Below, piece after piece: positions 4,931 through 7,677 of a stretch of 7,677 nucleotides of DNA. The notes below the pieces were generated by a model. That model saw only the letters and a list, made by a program, of their open reading frames with translations. It did not search any database and was not told the DNA's origin. Within the stretch, counting starts at the first letter, position 1. Each line of letters begins with the position of its first letter. The DNA comes from Patescibacteria group bacterium (GTDB lineage: Bacteria > Patescibacteriota > Minisyncoccia > Minisyncoccales > DG-74-1): positions 1 through 7,677 of the forward strand of contig JASEJL010000040.1 of assembly GCA_030016465.1 (NCBI GenBank). Reading direction: 5' to 3'. The position numbers and the translations under genes were made by a program.

Positions 4931-6808
4931 ATGGCAGAGATATTAAACAAAATTAATTCACCGGCGGATTTGAAAAAATTGGGGCAAGAGGAATTAAAAA
5001 CTTTGGCTACCGAAATCCGGAAATTGCTCATCCAGACAGTGTCGCATACCGGAGGACACCTTGCTTCAAACTTGGGCGTTGTTGAGCTAACCATCGTGCT
5101 TCATCGGGTTTTTGATAGCCCGAAAGATAAGATAATCTGGGACGTTGGTCATCAGTGTTATACCCATAAACTGCTCACCGGCCGCAAGAATTATTTTGCA
5201 ACTTTAAGACAATACAAGGGTCTTTGCGGTTTTCCCCAGAGAGAAGAAAGTGAACATGACCATTTTAATACTGGTCACGCTTCTACTGCCATTTCGGCTG
5301 CCCTGGGAATGGCTTTAAGCCGCGATTTTAAAAAAGAAAAACATAAAATAATAGCCGTGGTTGGCGATGGTTCTCTCACCGGAGGAATGGCATTTGAAGG
5401 TTTAAATCAGGCCGGAGCGTTAAAACGAGATTTAATTATTGTTTTAAATGATAATAAAATGTCCATTTCAAAAAATGTTGGAGGTTTGTCAGTCCATCTA
5501 AATGAGATATCTTCTTTATCTCTTTTTGACCGTAGCCGGCGATTAGTCTGGATATGGATTAAAAAAACTCCTTATTTTGGTAAATTATTGAGTAAAATAG
5601 CCGAGTATTTAAGAATAGGCTATCGCTCATTATTAAAAATTAGAGTCTTTTTTGAACAAATAGGAATTAAATATGTTGGGCCAGTTAATGGTCATAATTT
5701 AGCTGAGATGCTCGAGATTTTTAATAGAGTCAAAAATCTTTCTGGCCCCATATTAGTTCATGTGGTTACCCAAAAAGGAAAAGGATATAAGTTTGCAGAA
5801 AAAAATCCTACAAAATATCACAGTGCCAGTTCTTTTTATATTCACGATGGTAAATGGAGCAAAAAACCTCAAAAATTAACTTATACTGAAGTCTTTGCCC
5901 GGACTTTAATTAAATTGGCCCGGGAAAATAAAAAAATTGTTGGCATTACTGCCGCCATGCCCGATGGAACTGGCCTGGCTAAATTTGCTCAAGAATTTCC
6001 TGACCGGTTTTTTGATGTTGGCATTGCCGAGCAACATGCTACCACTTTTGCCGCTGGTCTAGCCATTAGAGGATTCCGGCCTTTTCTGGCAATTTATTCT
6101 ACATTTTTACAGAGAGCTTTTGACCAAATAATTCATGATGTGGCTTTGCAGAATTTACCAGTCATTTTTATGATTGATAGAGCCGGAATTGTTGGTGATG
6201 ATGGTCCAACTCATCATGGAAATTTTGATTTGTCATATCTTCGCTTAATTCCCAATTTAGTAATTTCGACTCCAAAAGACGAAAACGAACTTCAACATTT
6301 AATAAAGACAGCCGAGGTTTATAAAAAAGGACCGTTTGTCTGTCGTTATCCCCGAGGCGAAGGAGTAGGAATAAAGCTTGATTTAGAATTAAAACCATTA
6401 CCAATTGGCAAAGGCGAAGAATTAAAAAATGGCCAGGACTTATATCTCCTTGCCTGTGGTTCAATGGTTTATCCCTGTCTTACAGTGGCTGAAAGATTGG
6501 AGAAACAAGGGATGAGTATAGGAGTAATTAATGCCCGTTTCATAAAACCTTTAGACGAGGAATTAATTTTGAAGGCAACTAAGTGTGAGAGAGTTTTGAC
6601 CGTTGAAGAAAACACCAAAGTGGGAGGGTTTGGTTCGGCAGTACTTGAAGTTTTGGAAAAATACAAAGTAAAAAATGTCAGAGTAGAAAGAATTGGTATT
6701 CCTGATAGTTTTATTCCTCATGGCTCGCCGGAATTATTAAAAAAAGAAATAGGTTTAGATGAGGAAAGCATTCAAAAGAAAGCTCTTCAAATGCTGGAGA
6801 AAGTTTGA
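4931..6808 (+). CDS. dxs: 1-deoxy-D-xylulose-5-phosphate synthase
   Basis: Dxs is the thiamine-diphosphate enzyme that condenses pyruvate with glyceraldehyde-3-phosphate to give DXP, the pathway entry and usual flux-controlling step. The product is 625 aa, standard length. Domain I has SHTGGHLASNLGVVELT (38-54, with His39), WDVGHQCYTHKLLTGR (70-85) and GHASTAISAALGMA (115-128). The ThDP/Mg signature is GDGSLTGG (145-152) through NDNKMSIS (173-180). Domain II holds the general acid/base Glu367 in IAEQHATTFAAGLA, then DRAGIVGDDGPTHHG (416-430) with Arg417 and His428/429. Domain III has CRYPRG (471-476) and closes with a transketolase C-terminal region, including VLTVEENT (555-562) and GSAVLEVL (568-575). 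A minor oddity is GPVNGHN (250-256) for the usual GP-DGHD. It starts 5 bp after ispG and is the last gene before the terminator, so the first pathway enzyme is last in the operon. Confidence 0.97.
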   Translation: MAEILNKINSPADLKKLGQEELKTLATEIRKLLIQTVSHTGGHLASNLGVVELTIVLHRVFDSPKDKIIWDVGHQCYTHKLLTGRKNYFATLRQYKGLCGFPQREESEHDHFNTGHASTAISAALGMALSRDFKKEKHKIIAVVGDGSLTGGMAFEGLNQAGALKRDLIIVLNDNKMSISKNVGGLSVHLNEISSLSLFDRSRRLVWIWIKKTPYFGKLLSKIAEYLRIGYRSLLKIRVFFEQIGIKYVGPVNGHNLAEMLEIFNRVKNLSGPILVHVVTQKGKGYKFAEKNPTKYHSASSFYIHDGKWSKKPQKLTYTEVFARTLIKLARENKKIVGITAAMPDGTGLAKFAQEFPDRFFDVGIAEQHATTFAAGLAIRGFRPFLAIYSTFLQRAFDQIIHDVALQNLPVIFMIDRAGIVGDDGPTHHGNFDLSYLRLIPNLVISTPKDENELQHLIKTAEVYKKGPFVCRYPRGEGVGIKLDLELKPLPIGKGEELKNGQDLYLLACGSMVYPCLTVAERLEKQGMSIGVINARFIKPLDEELILKATKCERVLTVEENTKVGGFGSAVLEVLEKYKVKNVRVERIGIPDSFIPHGSPELLKKEIGLDEESIQKKALQMLEKV

Positions 6809-6850
6809 GCATTTTTATGAACCCCACCCCATAACGAGTTTTACGCTTTG

Positions 6851-6881
6851 CCCCGCACACCAAATTTTGGTGCGGGGGTTT
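6851..6881 (+). terminator. Probable intrinsic terminator of the isoprenoid operon
   Basis: Arms ccccgcac (6851-6858) and gtgcgggg (6870-6877) form a perfect 8-bp GC-rich stem around an 11-nt loop that can partly pair internally. A g and only three T residues follow, so the T-tract is weak. It lies 42 bp after the dxs stop and is the only strong GC hairpin in an AT-rich spacer, the expected place for the operon terminator. Given its strength, it could also act in the reverse direction or be a palindromic repeat element. Confidence 0.65.
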
Positions 6882-6882
6882 C

Positions 6883-6912
6883 GTACATAAATATTTTGTA
6901 CATAAATATTTT
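6883..6912. repeat. 15-bp tandem direct duplication
   Basis: The 15-mer gtacataaatatttt occurs twice head to tail (6883-6897 and 6898-6912). Each unit begins with the palindrome GTAC, and the join forms a near-palindrome (gtaca...tgtac). It sits directly after the terminator hairpin. It may be a slippage duplication or an insertion footprint. Confidence 0.85.
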
Positions 6913-7147
6913 GAGAATGTTGAAGAATTAAGGGTTTTGATTGGAAGTTTTCTTTTGAGGAGAAATTTTAAGGTCTTATTACTGGGATTTTAAATTTTTT
7001 TGGCTTAATTATTTTGAACTCCGTTAGAAGTCTTTGGCAGAAAAGATTATTTTATTGTATCGGAAACTCTAAAATGATTAAAAAAAGAGCCTAGATTCTT
7101 GGTTAAGAATTAATTTCTTTAAAAATTAGTAAAAAAGGATTGGTAAT

Positions 7148-7282
7148 TTTCCAGTATTTCTTTGAATTTTAGCCAAAATTAGCCAAAAATCCTGATTTTA
7201 GATAGATTCCTCCCTTGTTATGAATTTTATCAATGGGAATAACTACCAACTCTCCAAGAAAAGACCAAAAAGCCATTTCCTT
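7148..7282. repeat. Right copy of 135-bp perfect direct repeat
   Basis: This is identical to 1-135 in the same orientation. It begins after the sequence ggattggtaat and ends where 7283 differs from 136. In this copy the minus-strand frame is continuous with the broken transposase-like gene to its right, so it is the better candidate for the original context. Recombination between the two copies would excise or circularise about 7.15 kb containing the whole MEP operon. Confidence 0.95.
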
Positions 7283-7440
7283 AAGCACATAGGCAAAATT
7301 TTCTAAAAGAAAATTTTGCCTAGGTTCTCTGGCAGTTTTACAATATTTCTCCAGGAGCTGAGACTTCTCTTTCTTTGACTTTAAAAGGTAGCCTCTCTCT
7401 CTTTTACCAATGCTTTAAGGTATTGATTTCTAGATAACAT
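7169..7440 (-). pseudogene. Truncated, frameshifted transposase-like gene
   Basis: Read on the minus strand from an ATG at plus 7438-7440, the sequence encodes MLSRNQYLKALVKER and then stops at a TAA (7381-7383). Removing one CT unit from the CT run at 7393-7402 restores a continuous frame: GYLLKSKKEKSQLLEKYC, then CKTAREPRQNFLLENFAY and, inside the 135-bp repeat, KEMAFWSFLGELVVIP to the TAA at 7169-7171. The first 35 or so residues resemble, from memory, the N-terminal helix-turn-helix start of IS481-like transposases common in Patescibacteria, which continue for over 300 residues. Here only about 90 remain and no DDE catalytic region is present. A 14-bp hairpin (7290-7322) interrupts the frame in phase. 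The family assignment is tentative; that it is a broken remnant is firmer. Confidence 0.5.
7290..7322. repeat. Perfect 14-bp-arm palindrome at the repeat boundary
   Basis: Arms taggcaaaattttc (7290-7303) and gaaaattttgccta (7309-7322) are perfect reverse complements around the 5-nt loop taaaa. It starts 8 bp after the end of the 135-bp repeat and is read through in phase by the minus-strand pseudogene (RQNFLLENFAY). It may be an inserted palindromic repeat or a hairpin made when the pieces were joined. It lacks the T-tract of a terminator on either strand. Confidence 0.85.
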
Positions 7441-7677
7441 ATCCCTAGAAGTAAAATGAAGTTAGTCTTTTAACTAATTAATCGACCTTACTCCATTTTA
7501 CCTTGAAAATTTCACTTATTTTTTACATCCGTTAACCAATACCATTTCACTTACATTTTACATCCGAGAACACGTAATTGTTCGGAAGTTCGTAGTTGAA
7601 AGAGATAGGAATTTCTCTTTTATTGTTGGAATGGTAATCTAACCTAGAGCAGTAACTAATAGGTCAAACTTCTTGGC
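7441..7677. other. Right edge, upstream region of the transposase remnant
   Basis: No gene is supported here. The stretch holds the two 23-bp repeats (7509-7566), likely the outer end of a degraded insertion element whose gene reads leftward. From about 7567 to 7677 I see no RNA gene, no open frame of note and no recognisable structure. Confidence 0.5.
7509..7566. repeat. Two 23-bp direct repeats at 35-bp spacing (probable element end)
   Basis: The units at 7509-7531 and 7544-7566 match at 21 of 23 positions, differing only at unit positions 11 and 12 (tt versus ca). They are separated by 12 bp. Each reads atttcactta, two variable bases, then ttttacatccg. They lie upstream of the minus-strand transposase-like start, where insertion-sequence ends and transposase-binding repeats are expected. 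With only two units and no dyad symmetry, this is not a CRISPR array. Confidence 0.75.

Larger units (their letters stand above)
6809..7147. other. Non-coding spacer between dxs and the right repeat
   Basis: No gene is supported in this 339-bp stretch; the open frames are only a few codons long. It holds the terminator-like hairpin (6851-6881), a 15-bp tandem duplication (6883-6912), and a small hairpin with arms attctt (7095-7100) and aagaat (7105-7110). The rest is AT-rich sequence without recognisable structure. It may contain decayed mobile DNA linking the operon to the right flank. Confidence 0.6.

Noticed and set aside
7509..7566. CRISPR-like repeat pair
   Set aside because: There are only two units, a 12-bp spacer, no internal dyad and no cas genes.
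7567..7677. Possible tRNA or other RNA gene at the right edge
   Set aside because: No acceptor stem, T-loop GTTCGA-type sequence or cloverleaf pairing could be found.

Overview
The window carries one compact block of six co-directional (+ strand) genes of the MEP (non-mevalonate) isoprenoid pathway, in the order ispE, dxr, ispD, ispH, ispG, dxs (about 367-6808). The genes are packed tightly: 16-bp and 4-bp overlaps, then gaps of 43, 3 and 5 bp, which suggests a single transcription unit. It is followed by a GC-rich hairpin that looks like its terminator (6851-6881). Together the proteins would make DXP from pyruvate and glyceraldehyde-3-phosphate (Dxs), MEP (Dxr), CDP-ME (IspD) and CDP-ME-2-phosphate (IspE), then convert MEcPP to HMBPP (IspG) and HMBPP to IPP/DMAPP (IspH). 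The seventh enzyme, IspF, which makes MEcPP, is not in the window.

The organism is bacterial, AT-rich and lysine-rich, with short enzymes, very short spacers and weak Shine-Dalgarno signals. ispE contains a small in-frame palindromic insert encoding an NPVRKGV...NGV peptide, of a kind I associate from memory with Candidate Phyla Radiation (Patescibacteria, Parcubacteria-like) genomes. That placement is an inference, at roughly 60-65% confidence.

The flanks are non-genic and scarred by mobile DNA. A perfect 135-bp direct repeat lies at both ends of the window (1-135 and 7148-7282), so the whole isoprenoid operon sits between two same-orientation copies about 7.1 kb apart. On the minus strand the right copy is the tail of a broken, transposase-like gene (7169-7440). 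That gene has a frameshift at a CT dinucleotide run, and two 23-bp direct repeats lie just beyond its 5' end (7509-7566). The left copy continues into other degenerate minus-strand coding remnants. This layout resembles a degenerate composite transposon or a recombination-prone genomic island carrying a nearly complete pathway. It could also be coincidental insertion of related elements on either side.

The most interesting observations are the repeat-bracketed MEP cassette lacking ispF, the palindromic peptide-coding insert in ispE, and active-site substitutions in IspD (HNGANP for the usual HDAARP), with smaller motif changes in IspG and Dxr.
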